From NCBI RefSeq assembly GCF_000757425.2, contig NZ_JPKR02000005.1, forward strand, positions 62,001 to 126,000: a DNA stretch of 64,000 nucleotides, in the 5' to 3' direction. Both the position numbers and the translations under genes were made by a program. How positions within the stretch are numbered: position 1 is the first letter of the stretch; every line of letters begins with the position of its first letter. Shown here in pieces: positions 1-8,145 of this stretch. Source of the DNA: Tatumella morbirosei. Its GTDB lineage: Bacteria; Pseudomonadota; Gammaproteobacteria; Enterobacterales; Enterobacteriaceae. The notes beneath the pieces are model-generated. The model was not told where the DNA came from and did not search any database. It saw only the letters and a list, made by a program, of their open reading frames with translations.

Positions 1-640
1 CCGCTGCGGTTTTGTGATAGGCCACGGCATCCGCCCCTTCGGCAGGGTAGAAGAACGGAGTATCCATCGGCCCCGGTCCGATGGCTGTTACCGAAATTCC
101 GCGTTCGCCCAATTCTTTCGACGCCGCCCGGGTGAAATGTTCCACCGGGGCTTTCATACCGGCATAGGCGGCATAATACGGGGTATAGGCGCCCAACAGT
201 GATGTGACCAGCGTACAAATCCGGCCATTATCGTTCAGGTGTTTACCGGCTTCTTTAAGAAAAAAGAAAGCGGTCTTGGCATTCACCGTACTCATCTCGT
301 CAAATTCTGTTTCACTGATATCAGCCATCGGCTTTTTCAGTACCTTGCCGACCGTGTTGATGGCAATATCCGGACGACCAAACTGTGCCACCACATCGGC
401 GAACAGTTTTTCCATCGCCGCCGCTGAACTGAGGTCCGCCTGAAATGCTGCCGCGTTGGCACCGGCAGCAATAATCTCTGCCACGGTATCGTCGGCCTGC
501 TGTCGGGTCGCCGCACTGTTGTAATGTACGGCAACGGCCGCCGCGCCCTGTTGCGCAAAATCACGGGCAATCAGCCCCCCGAGGTTTTTTGCCCCTCCTG
601 CGATAATCACGACTTTACCTTTAAGTGTATGTTCTGACAT
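1..640 (-). CDS. SDR-family NAD(P)-dependent oxidoreductase (3' end outside window)
   Basis: The gene reads leftwards from ATG at 640 and runs off the window at base 1, so about 213 of the usual ~250 residues are visible. The N-terminus carries the glycine-rich nucleotide motif in the form AGGAKNLGG. A catalytic Ser (VTSLLG) and the YxxxK active site (YAGMK) follow at the expected distance. This is the classical short-chain dehydrogenase/reductase fold; the substrate cannot be read from sequence. It is divergent from the LysR-type gene at 765, a common arrangement in which the regulator controls its neighbour. Confidence 0.9.
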   Translation of the reverse strand, partial: MSEHTLKGKVVIIAGGAKNLGGLIARDFAQQGAAAVAVHYNSAATRQQADDTVAEIIAAGANAAAFQADLSSAAAMEKLFADVVAQFGRPDIAINTVGKVLKKPMADISETEFDEMSTVNAKTAFFFLKEAGKHLNDNGRICTLVTSLLGAYTPYYAAYAGMKAPVEHFTRAASKELGERGISVTAIGPGPMDTPFFYPAEGADAVAYHKTAA

Positions 641-764
641 AACCAGCCCTCTGAGTGAAAGATGATGCGGCGATCCCGCTGATAAGCAGATTAGTACAGA
701 TTTTTATTGTATAAAGGTGGATGATTTGTATTCACTATGCAGAAAATACGATTAATAAGTGCTT

Positions 765-1709
765 ATGGATTCCATTGAACAGTTTCGTATATTCATCCGT
801 GTCGCAGAGATTGGCAGCTTTATCCGCACGGCGGAAACCCTTGACCGGCCAGCCTCTACCGTGTCGGCAGCCATCCGTGAGCTGGAGAGCCGGCTCGGAA
901 CCCGGCTGTTTCACCGTACCACCCGTCACGTTTCTCTGACTTCTGACGGAGAAACCCTGTACGCACGCAGTCAGCAACTGCTACAGGATATGGAAGAAAC
1001 CGAGAACCTGTTTCGTCAGCAGGACGGCAGGGTGACCGGCAAACTCAGGGTTGATGTACCGGGAAGAGTTGGTAATCAGATAATCATTCCCGCGCTGCCA
1101 GATTTCTTTGCCCGCTATCCGCTAATCACCCTCGAACTCGGGGTGACCGATCGCAGTGTCAATCTGACGGAAGAGGCTATCGACTGTGCGGTACGGGTTG
1201 GCAAACTCAGCGACTCCGGGTTGATTGCCCGCCCCACCGGAATGCTGAAGCTGATTAATGTGGCCTCTGAAGGTTATCTGAACCGCTATGGCAAACCCAC
1301 GACCCCGGGGCAACTACAAAATCACTACGTGGTCGGTTATGCTTCTCCGACCTCTGGTCGCCGGGAAAACTGGCAATGGGCCGCAGATGGCGAAACTTTT
1401 TCAGCACAGGTGAATGCCATGCTGAGTGTGAATAATGCAGAAGCCTGGATAACTGGCTGCGTCGCAGGGATGGGGATGATTCAGATTCCGGAATATGATG
1501 TCGCAGAGCTGCTGGCTGCCGGCACCTTGCATCAGGTGCTACCGGATTACCTGCCCCCCCCACTGCCGGTCAATATCATCTACCCACATCGCCGCCATCT
1601 GTCACGACCACTGCAGCTGTTTATCGACTGGCTGGAACCCTTATTGCGGGAAAAAATGCGACTCACCCGCCCACAACGGCCTCGGGTGAGTAAAACTGAT
1701 TACCGGTAA
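765..1709 (+). CDS. LysR-family transcriptional regulator
   Basis: A 314-residue protein with an N-terminal winged helix-turn-helix (residues ~1-60, including FRIFIRVAEIGSF and FHRTTRHVSLT) followed by a LysR substrate-binding domain. The ORF opens with GTG at 759, but ATG at 765 (MDSIEQF) matches the usual LysR start. No strong ribosome-binding site precedes either. It lies divergently from the SDR gene with ~125 bp between the starts, so it probably controls that gene and itself. Effector unknown. The class (CrgA/YafC-like group of LysR proteins next to SDRs) is inferred from context only. Confidence 0.88.
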   Translation: MDSIEQFRIFIRVAEIGSFIRTAETLDRPASTVSAAIRELESRLGTRLFHRTTRHVSLTSDGETLYARSQQLLQDMEETENLFRQQDGRVTGKLRVDVPGRVGNQIIIPALPDFFARYPLITLELGVTDRSVNLTEEAIDCAVRVGKLSDSGLIARPTGMLKLINVASEGYLNRYGKPTTPGQLQNHYVVGYASPTSGRRENWQWAADGETFSAQVNAMLSVNNAEAWITGCVAGMGMIQIPEYDVAELLAAGTLHQVLPDYLPPPLPVNIIYPHRRHLSRPLQLFIDWLEPLLREKMRLTRPQRPRVSKTDYR

Positions 1710-2019
1710 TTACACAGCCTAACGACCCCTGAAGGAATATTTACATTTTTATCATTTAATATAATAGGTTACTTAAAAATATTCTGTCATATCCTTCCGT
1801 CGGGCAGATCGGCAATTTTGCAGACACCAGGCAGATGATTTTGCTGGTATCAAAAGATCTCCACGCCCGCCCACAGTGCATATTACGTACCCGCATGGAT
1901 CACTTTTTTGCGCTATATAAAAAAATACATAATGAATTCAACCACTAACTCCTGAAGAAAAATTCTTTTAACTGAGATTAATCAAACAGTTAAATTTTCA
2001 TTTTCGTGGAATCAAAACA
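1710..2019. other. Intergenic region upstream of the MHS permease operon
   Basis: About 310 bp, AT-rich in its second half, with no credible ORF. It should contain the enhancer sites expected for the sigma-54-type promoter at 2020, but I could not recognise a convincing NtrC dyad in it. The stretch 1876-1895 has imperfect TGCA-type half-sites only. Confidence 0.5.
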
Positions 2020-2035
2020 TGGCACGATTCTGGCT
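2020..2035 (+). promoter_or_regulatory. Sigma-54 (RpoN)-type promoter
   Basis: The sequence TGGCACGATTCTGGCT carries a consensus -24 element (TGGCACG). Its GG (2021-2022) and GC (2033-2034) dinucleotides are exactly 12 bp apart, as RpoN promoters require; the -12 element reads TGGC rather than TTGC. A start site near 2045 would give a ~40-nt leader before the AGGAG ribosome-binding site and the ATG at 2084. The activator is not identified. Confidence 0.7.
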
Positions 2036-2083
2036 TTGCATTAAGTATAAATTTTTCCCTTAAATGCAAAATCAGGAGCTGTC

Positions 2084-3391
2084 ATGGTTAATGTTGTGAC
2101 TACGGTGAATGAAAGCACATTATTCAGTCGCCAGATGAAACGTGTTTTATACGCCAGTATTATTGGCTCCGTCATTGAATGGTACGATTTTGTGATTTAC
2201 GGGATGGCGGCAGCACTGGTGTTTAACCATCTCTTTTTTCCAGCCTTTGATCCTTCGGTTGGCATCATTCTTTCACTGAGCACTTATGCCGTCGGCTATT
2301 TCTCCAGACCGCTCGGGGGCATCATTTTTGGCCATTTTGGTGACAAGCTGGGACGAAAAGCGATGCTCACACTGACTCTGGTGCTGATGGGGATGGGAAC
2401 ATTTCTGATTGGCTGTCTGCCCACTTATCACCAGATCGGTCTGATGGCGCCGGTTTTACTGGTAATACTGCGCTTTACTCAGGGGCTGGGCATTGGCGGT
2501 GAGTGGGCAGGTTCTGTGGCCCTGGCAGTTGAACATGCGCCGAAAAATAACCGCGGACTGATAGGCAGCCTTATTCAGCTCGGCTACCCTCTGGGTGTGC
2601 TGCTGTCTACGGCAGTGTTTGCTTTAATGACTCTGCTGCCGGAACCGAGTTTTATGAGTTGGGGATGGCGAGTCCCGTTTCTGGTCAGTATCGTGCTGGT
2701 GTTTGCCGGAACACTGATCCGCTACTACGTTGAAGAAAGCCCGGTATTTGAACATTCAGCGAACAAAGCCGCCAAAACGTCGTTACCTTTTCTCGATATT
2801 CTTAAACATCACCGTCGGACCTTTTTCACCGCGATTGGAATTAAACTCTCGGAGATCGCCTGGGTGGTGACCATCACCGTGTTTGGTGTCAGCTATGTCA
2901 CTCAGCAACTGGGATTACCAAAAACCGTCATCCTGAACGGGCTGGTGTGCGCCGCAGCTCTGGAACTGATCACCATCCCCTTATTTGGCTATTTATCCGA
3001 TCGCTTTGGCCGACGTCCGTTGTTCTTCTGCGGCTGCCTGTTCACCATCATTGCAGCATTTCCGTTGTTCATCCTACTGGATACCCGCGATCCGACCATT
3101 ATTGCGCTCACTGTAGCTGTGGCTGTCAGCTTTGGTCAGGGCATCATGTTTGGCCCGGAAGCCGCGTGGATTTGTGAGCTGTTTCCTACTCACTTACGTT
3201 ATACCGGTGCTTCCATGGGAATGCAGATAGGTGGCGCTCTGGGAGGCGGCATAGTCCCTGTGGCGGCATCCGCTTTACTGGTCTGGGCCGGTGGCTCAAC
3301 CTGGGCCGTGTCAGTCATGCTGATAGTCATCGCCTTACTCACCCTCTGGGCAACCTTTGCCGCCAGAGAAACAGTCCACAGTGATCTTTAG
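2084..3391 (+). CDS. MFS transporter, metabolite:H+ symporter (MHS/ShiA-like) family
   Basis: A 435-residue, 12-helix major facilitator protein. The early motif SVIEWYDFVIYG and the MFS loop signatures GHFGDKLGRKAM (after TM2) and GYLSDRFGRRPL (after TM8) mark the metabolite:H+ symporter subfamily, which includes ShiA, ProP and citrate/aromatic-acid uptake carriers. It should import a small organic acid or betaine-like solute with protons across the inner membrane. An AGGAG site 8 bp upstream fixes the start. It leads an apparent operon with the MOSC and VanB-type reductase genes (9-bp gap, then direct abutment), so its substrate is probably handled by those enzymes. Confidence 0.88.
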   Translation: MVNVVTTVNESTLFSRQMKRVLYASIIGSVIEWYDFVIYGMAAALVFNHLFFPAFDPSVGIILSLSTYAVGYFSRPLGGIIFGHFGDKLGRKAMLTLTLVLMGMGTFLIGCLPTYHQIGLMAPVLLVILRFTQGLGIGGEWAGSVALAVEHAPKNNRGLIGSLIQLGYPLGVLLSTAVFALMTLLPEPSFMSWGWRVPFLVSIVLVFAGTLIRYYVEESPVFEHSANKAAKTSLPFLDILKHHRRTFFTAIGIKLSEIAWVVTITVFGVSYVTQQLGLPKTVILNGLVCAAALELITIPLFGYLSDRFGRRPLFFCGCLFTIIAAFPLFILLDTRDPTIIALTVAVAVSFGQGIMFGPEAAWICELFPTHLRYTGASMGMQIGGALGGGIVPVAASALLVWAGGSTWAVSVMLIVIALLTLWATFAARETVHSDL

Positions 3392-3399
3392 AGGTAATC

Positions 3400-3903
3400 A
3401 TGAATTCACTCAACCGACCTGCCAGTAACGACCCAATAACCTTTTGCGGCAAAGTAGAGTTTTTACATCTTTGCCCGCGGGCGTTTCTGCCAATGCGGAC
3501 CGTAAGCTCATTAAAACTTATTGCCGGTCAGGGGATTGAAGGCGACCGCTACAGCCTGAGCAGCGGTTTTTATTCCCATAAACCAGAGGAAGGACGTCAG
3601 GTCACTCTGTTTGAAATTGAAACACTTGAGGCCCTGAAACGGGACCACAATATTGATTTCACCCCGGAAGAACATCGCAGGAATATCACTGTCCGGGGAG
3701 TACCGCTTAATCATCTGGTCGGTAAACGCTTTTGGGTGGGCGAGGTATTACTGGAGTCCACACGGCTTTCAACACCCTGTAAACATCTGGAGGAAATTAC
3801 CGGCAAGCCGGTCTTTGACCCGCTGATTAACCGGTCCGGGCTGAACTGTAAAATTATACAGGGCGGAATTATTTATGTGAACGATGCCATCCGTAATGCG
3901 TGA
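3400..3903 (+). CDS. MOSC-domain protein (molybdenum-cofactor binding)
   Basis: A 167-residue protein that is almost entirely a MOSC domain. It has the GIEGDRYS segment near residue 45, the central NITVRG stretch, and the conserved cysteine in STPCKHLEE (~residue 127), which in YiiM/YcbX-type proteins ligates molybdenum. MOSC proteins of this kind reduce N-hydroxylated substrates or bind sulfurated Moco. Unlike YcbX it has no fused ferredoxin domain, but the next gene supplies a separate flavin/2Fe-2S reductase, so a two-protein Mo reductase is a reasonable inference. It sits 8 bp after the permease stop. Confidence 0.85.
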   Translation: MNSLNRPASNDPITFCGKVEFLHLCPRAFLPMRTVSSLKLIAGQGIEGDRYSLSSGFYSHKPEEGRQVTLFEIETLEALKRDHNIDFTPEEHRRNITVRGVPLNHLVGKRFWVGEVLLESTRLSTPCKHLEEITGKPVFDPLINRSGLNCKIIQGGIIYVNDAIRNA

Positions 3904-4863
3904 GTGAATACTATGCACCCTATCACTTATATTACTACCAAAATTACCGCCCTTCAGCCGACCGGCGATGATGCCTTATTGATCACTCTGGCTGATCCGG
4001 ATCGCTGGGAACTTCCCCCGTTTTCTGCCGGAGCTCATATTGATTTACTGCTCGGCAACGGGGTAAGACGTAGCTATTCACTGTGTGGTGATCCCGCGAA
4101 TCACTATGCGTATCAGTTAGCCGTAAAACGTGAAACAGAGAGTCGCGGCGGATCCCGGTGGATCCATGAACAGTTTTCTCCCGGGATGGAAGTCCGCATC
4201 TCCCTGCCACGCTCCACTCTTCAGCTTCAGCCGCACAGGCAACACCATCTGTTAATTGCCGGCGGGATTGGTATTACTCCTATGCTGTCGATGATTTACT
4301 CACTGGAACGCGCCGGTCTCTCATATCAGTTGCATTACTTCTACCGCGGATGCCCTCCATTACTGGCGGAAATTCAGCAGGTAGCACAACAGGGTGAAAT
4401 CTTCCTTTATCCGCACGGATACAGAGAAGGCCGGAAATTTGAATTGCAGGATATTATCCCGCAGCCCGATGAAGAACTGTGTCTCTATTGCTGTGGTCCA
4501 CAGAGAATGATGGATGCCTTTAATCTGTGCACTGCAGACTGGCAAAGTTCACAATGCCAACAGGAGCATTTCTCCGGCGTGGAGGTAGATGACGCCATGT
4601 TTCCGTCCTACCAACTAGAGCTTCGGCAATCCGGTAAAGAAATCACCGTCAGGAAAGGACAGTCTCCATTACAGGCTTTGCTTGAGGCCGATGTTTATGT
4701 TGACCACTCATGTGAAGGCGGTATTTGTGGGGCCTGTCGTGTTAACTGGTGTGAAGGCAGCCCGGTACACAGAGATAAAGTACTGACTGAGCAACAACGC
4801 CAGCAGGAGCTGATCCTCTGTGTGGCTGGCTGTAAAAGCAACAGGCTGGTGCTCGATTTATAA
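3904..4863 (+). CDS. PDR/VanB-type oxidoreductase (flavin + NAD + C-terminal 2Fe-2S)
   Basis: A 319-residue reductase with three modules. An FNR-type flavin domain carries RRSYSL (~residues 54-59). A pyridine-nucleotide domain has GGIGITPM and YCCGP. A C-terminal plant-type ferredoxin domain has cysteines in C-x4-C-x2-C (CEGGICGAC) plus a distal Cys (LCVAGC). Such proteins pass electrons from NAD(P)H to a partner oxygenase or reductase. No Rieske oxygenase is nearby, so the MOSC protein is the likely acceptor. The start is GTG at 3904, directly after the MOSC stop, or ATG at 3913 in the same frame. Confidence 0.87.
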   Translation: MNTMHPITYITTKITALQPTGDDALLITLADPDRWELPPFSAGAHIDLLLGNGVRRSYSLCGDPANHYAYQLAVKRETESRGGSRWIHEQFSPGMEVRISLPRSTLQLQPHRQHHLLIAGGIGITPMLSMIYSLERAGLSYQLHYFYRGCPPLLAEIQQVAQQGEIFLYPHGYREGRKFELQDIIPQPDEELCLYCCGPQRMMDAFNLCTADWQSSQCQQEHFSGVEVDDAMFPSYQLELRQSGKEITVRKGQSPLQALLEADVYVDHSCEGGICGACRVNWCEGSPVHRDKVLTEQQRQQELILCVAGCKSNRLVLDL

Positions 4864-4978
4864 TAATAAACGGCGGGTTTTTCATCGCATCGCTGAAAAC
4901 TTCAGGCTATAGTGAGCTGCCCTATAACCGAAGAACTCAAGCCTGATCTGCTGAGTCCAGGATGAACACAGATAAGCT

Positions 4979-5551
4979 ATGACCAGTGGCCCTGAAGAAA
5001 TTACCCGCAAAAAAATTGCTCTGCAACTGAAACAACGCCGCAAAGAATTAAACCTTTCACTGCAGTCCCTGGCAGAAAGTTCAGGGGTCAGCGTGTCGAT
5101 GATTTCGCGGACGGAGCGTGGTGAAGTTACCCCCTCAACGTCGGTACTTTCGCGACTGGTTAATGCACTGGACTTAAGTTTTGCCGGCCTGATGGGATCC
5201 AGAGCCTCAGAAGATATTGTGGTTCTGCGTGCAGGTGAGCACCCTGTTCTCCGGGACAAAGCCAATCACTTTACCCGCACCTGTTTGTCACCGATCCTTC
5301 CAGGCAGAGGTATTGATGTGGTTAAAGTAAACCTGGGCGGACATTCAGACTCCGGTGAACTGGTCGCCCACAGCCATTCTGTCAAAGAATATGTCTACGT
5401 GCTTCAGGGACAACTACAGATTACGGTGGGAGAAACCGTCAGCCTGTTAAACGCCGGTGATTCCATGTTTTACACGGCCACCGTTCGCCATGGCTTCTCT
5501 AATCCAGCGGCAGAAGACTGTGAGTATCTGCTGGTGATTGACGGGAAATAA
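4979..5551 (+). CDS. XRE-family regulator with C-terminal cupin domain
   Basis: A 190-residue protein with a helix-turn-helix at residues ~15-70 (LSLQSLAESSGVSVSMIS, SRTERGEVTPS) and a cupin_2 sensor domain at ~110-190 (HSHSVKEYVYVLQG). This architecture (PuuR/SutR-like) senses a small molecule through the cupin barrel and usually represses a neighbouring catabolic or transport operon. It follows the MHS-MOSC-reductase genes after 115 bp and is probably their local regulator. Another XRE-cupin protein of the same layout lies at 32601. Confidence 0.87.
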   Translation: MTSGPEEITRKKIALQLKQRRKELNLSLQSLAESSGVSVSMISRTERGEVTPSTSVLSRLVNALDLSFAGLMGSRASEDIVVLRAGEHPVLRDKANHFTRTCLSPILPGRGIDVVKVNLGGHSDSGELVAHSHSVKEYVYVLQGQLQITVGETVSLLNAGDSMFYTATVRHGFSNPAAEDCEYLLVIDGK

Positions 5552-5556
5552 GCCTG

Positions 5557-5619
5557 TACGGACTGAGCGATGGCTGACTCGTCATCGCCCATTCTGCAAT
5601 TCAGGCAGAAAAGTCCGTA
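5557..5619. terminator. Nested inverted repeat between convergent genes
   Basis: An outer pair TACGGACT (5557-5564) / AGTCCGTA (5612-5619) encloses an inner pair GCGATG (5567-5572) / CATCGC (5583-5588). It lies between the ends of the XRE gene and the convergent dehydrogenase gene, whose last codons it overlaps. No U-run is obvious, so a terminator role is plausible rather than shown. Confidence 0.35.
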
Positions 5620-6683
5620 GTTTCGGTCAGCTGTAAGGCCTGCAACAGAGTTGCGGGCGTGACGGCGAACGGCAAATCATCCAGGCTGTCAGCCGGGAAA
5701 CGAATCTGATGGGCAATCTGATACAGTCTGGCCGCCCTGTCGCCCTTCAATCCTGGCAGGCGCAGTGGTGTACCAAACTGCCGTAACAGACTGAGCAACT
5801 GCGGATCGGGCTGCTGCAGGCCGTTATCCAGTAATGACTGAAGTAGCAGACTGAAGCCAACCTTTTCCCCGTGCAGCCAGTCATGAAGTTCCGGCTGATG
5901 GGTCAGCGTATCATGAATTACATGGGCCACTCCGGGAGTCGCCAGTGAGCCACGAACGCTGTTTGCCAGCCCGGCCAGGGCAATATTCGCTTCAATCACC
6001 TTCTCAAGATCTGCGGTCACCTGCTGTGACTGATTAGCGACGACTGCCGCAGCTCCCTGGCGCAGAAAAATGTCAGTGGCCTGCCGGGCTGCCGCCACTT
6101 TTAAATCCAACGCCAGCAGATGAGGGTTTTTCCGCTGAAAGGGTTCGAACTCATACCATTTCGCCAGCGCATCGACGATACCGGATCGCAGATAACGCGG
6201 GTCCGACGCCGCAATGATGGCACTGTCCACCAGAATCAACGCCGGCATCTGTGACAGTTCGTTGCTGCTCAGATGCCCGCCCTGCGAATTATAGATAATC
6301 GCTAACGGCGACCAGGCTGCGCAGGTCGCGGCCAGCGTGGGTACGGTAATCAGCCGACGATCGCCTAAGGCTTCATTCGCCGCTTTGGCGGTATCCAGCA
6401 CCCGGCCACCGCCAACCGCCAGAATGCCTTCGGCTCCCTGCTGCTGAACATTGTCACGGAAACCCGCCACCGCCTGCGCGGTACATTCTCCCTGCAAATA
6501 CTCAGTCTCCCAACGGATTCCTGCCTGCTCCAGGCTATGGATCAACTGCGGGTTTACCGCCTGCCAGGCCCGGGGAGAAGTCAGTATCCGCAGATGGCTG
6601 GCCAGGGGGCGAATCAGTTCACCGGCCCGGACCAACAGACCTGGTTCCTGCAAATAATTTTGCGGAGATTTTACGCTAAACAT
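5601..6683 (-). CDS. hcxA: HcxA/YbdH-like iron-type alcohol dehydrogenase (2-hydroxycarboxylate dehydrogenase)
   Basis: A 360-residue member of the group III metal-dependent alcohol dehydrogenase/glycerol dehydrogenase fold. The NAD site is VGGGRVLDTAKA (~residue 92). Metal ligands are the Asp of SGIVDALAKW and the His residues of HVIHDTLT and WLHGEKVG. Length and motifs fit E. coli YbdH/HcxA (362 aa), which reduces 2-oxo acids. In E. coli that gene lies beside the methionine aminotransferase gene ybdL. Here it is the last gene of a run containing two methionine-type importers, so reduction of a methionine-derived 2-oxo acid is a fair inference. Assignment to HcxA rather than another family member is by eye. 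Confidence 0.75.
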   Translation of the reverse strand: MFSVKSPQNYLQEPGLLVRAGELIRPLASHLRILTSPRAWQAVNPQLIHSLEQAGIRWETEYLQGECTAQAVAGFRDNVQQQGAEGILAVGGGRVLDTAKAANEALGDRRLITVPTLAATCAAWSPLAIIYNSQGGHLSSNELSQMPALILVDSAIIAASDPRYLRSGIVDALAKWYEFEPFQRKNPHLLALDLKVAAARQATDIFLRQGAAAVVANQSQQVTADLEKVIEANIALAGLANSVRGSLATPGVAHVIHDTLTHQPELHDWLHGEKVGFSLLLQSLLDNGLQQPDPQLLSLLRQFGTPLRLPGLKGDRAARLYQIAHQIRFPADSLDDLPFAVTPATLLQALQLTETTDFSA

Positions 6684-6700
6684 CTGAATTCCTTAGCCGG

Positions 6701-7369
6701 TTAACGACGATGGGCCAGCGAACGCACGACAATATCGCCGGTTTTCTGAATCGCCAGCACCAGGAACAGCAGCATAATCACCGTCCCTGCCATCAGCGTG
6801 TTATCAAAACGCTGATAGCCATAACGAATGGCCAAATCTCCCAATCCACCACCGCCCACTACGCCGGCCATGGCAGAGAAACCAATCAGCATAACGATAG
6901 TTAACGTAACCCCGGACACCAGCGCAGGTAACGCTTCCGGCAGCAACACCCGGCTGACGATATACCAGAGATTACCGCCCAGTGACTGCACCGCTTCAAT
7001 ACGACCGCGATCCACTTCATTGAGTGCACTTTCCACAATCCGTGAAAAGAACGGAAATGCTCCGAGAGTAATAGGTACCACGGCAGCGGTACTGCCCAGG
7101 GTAGTCCCGACAATCAGGCGCGTGAAAGGGATCACCGCGATCAGCATGATCACAAAGGGTAATGCCCGGCCAATGTTCACCACCCAGTTCAACAGGTGAG
7201 AAATCACTGGATTTGGCAGTAAGCCGCCCTTACGGGTCAGGAAGAGTAATACACCCACCGGCAGGCCAATCAGCAGCGTAAAGACTGCTGACAACAACAC
7301 CATATACAGAGTGTCCGTGGTTCCGCTGATCATCAGATCCCGAAACTGTCCCCAGTCTACGCTACGCAT
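6701..7369 (-). CDS. MetI-like ABC transporter permease (importer 1)
   Basis: A 222-residue inner-membrane permease of the methionine uptake family. About five hydrophobic segments and the cytoplasmic coupling (EAA) loop, EAVQSLGGNLWYIV, are visible. The start lies 13 bp inside the end of the ATPase gene, indicating translational coupling. With the ATPase (7357-8145) and binding protein (8142-8942) it forms a MetNIQ-type importer. Substrate could be methionine, a sulfoxide or another organosulfur compound given the neighbouring oxidoreductases. Confidence 0.88.
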   Translation of the reverse strand: MRSVDWGQFRDLMISGTTDTLYMVLLSAVFTLLIGLPVGVLLFLTRKGGLLPNPVISHLLNWVVNIGRALPFVIMLIAVIPFTRLIVGTTLGSTAAVVPITLGAFPFFSRIVESALNEVDRGRIEAVQSLGGNLWYIVSRVLLPEALPALVSGVTLTIVMLIGFSAMAGVVGGGGLGDLAIRYGYQRFDNTLMAGTVIMLLFLVLAIQKTGDIVVRSLAHRR

Positions 7370-8145
7370 CTCTGAGCTGCCTCCGTGAGATATTTTGCCC
7401 TGAATGCACGATCGGTATCGCCATCCTGCAACAGTAGTTGCCGGAGTTCCCCGTCAGGGCGGGCCATAATTTGTTGCAGCGTCCCGCTCTCCACCAGTTG
7501 GCCTTTTTCCAGTAAGGCCGCACCATGGCAGATACGTTTAACCACCATCATTTCATGAGTGATCAGCACCACCGTTATCTTCAGCTTTTGCTGAATATCG
7601 GCCAGTAAATCCAGCACCGAACAGGTGGTTTCCTGATCCAGCGCGCTGGTGGCTTCATCGCACAGCAAATAACGGGGATTGGCCGCCAGTGCGCGGGCAA
7701 TACCGACCCGCTGCTTCTGTCCTCCAGACAGGCGGCCCGGCCAGGCATCCGCAAAGGCTTCCAGCCCGACCAGTTGTAATAACTCTCTCACCCGCTGCCG
7801 GCGCAATGGTTTGGCCACCCCGGCAATCTCCAGCGCCAGATCGATGTTCCGGCTGACGGTGCGTGAGTGCAGCAGATTAAAGTGCTGAAAAATCATCCCC
7901 ATCTGCTGTCGTTGCTGACGCAGACCGCTGACCGGTAACTGCGCGATATCCTGACCATCAATCAACACCCGCCCCGAAGTGGGTTGTTCCAGGCGGTTCA
8001 GACAGCGCAGCAACGTACTTTTCCCCGCCCCGCTGTGTCCGAGGATGCCAAAAATGGTTCCCTGCTCTATGGTCAGTGACACATCACGAATCGCGGGTTC
8101 AGCGGCTCCGGGATAGAGTTTGCTGACCTGTTCCAGCCGAATCAT
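7357..8145 (-). CDS. MetN-like ABC ATPase lacking the NIL domain (importer 1)
   Basis: A 262-residue ATPase with Walker A GHSGAGKST, signature LSGGQKQRVGIARAL and Walker B LLCDEATSALD, typical of MetN. E. coli MetN and the second copy at 13168 are ~340 residues because of a C-terminal NIL (ferredoxin-like) domain that binds methionine and causes trans-inhibition. This copy ends at ~residue 262 and has no room for that domain. It overlaps the binding-protein gene by 4 bp. Absence of the regulatory domain suggests uptake not shut down by internal methionine. Confidence 0.88.
   Translation of the reverse strand: MIRLEQVSKLYPGAAEPAIRDVSLTIEQGTIFGILGHSGAGKSTLLRCLNRLEQPTSGRVLIDGQDIAQLPVSGLRQQRQQMGMIFQHFNLLHSRTVSRNIDLALEIAGVAKPLRRQRVRELLQLVGLEAFADAWPGRLSGGQKQRVGIARALAANPRYLLCDEATSALDQETTCSVLDLLADIQQKLKITVVLITHEMMVVKRICHGAALLEKGQLVESGTLQQIMARPDGELRQLLLQDGDTDRAFRAKYLTEAAQRCVA

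Noticed and set aside
1861-1900. NtrC sites upstream of the MHS permease
   Set aside because: Only isolated TGCA half-sites with wrong spacing; no 17-bp dyad.
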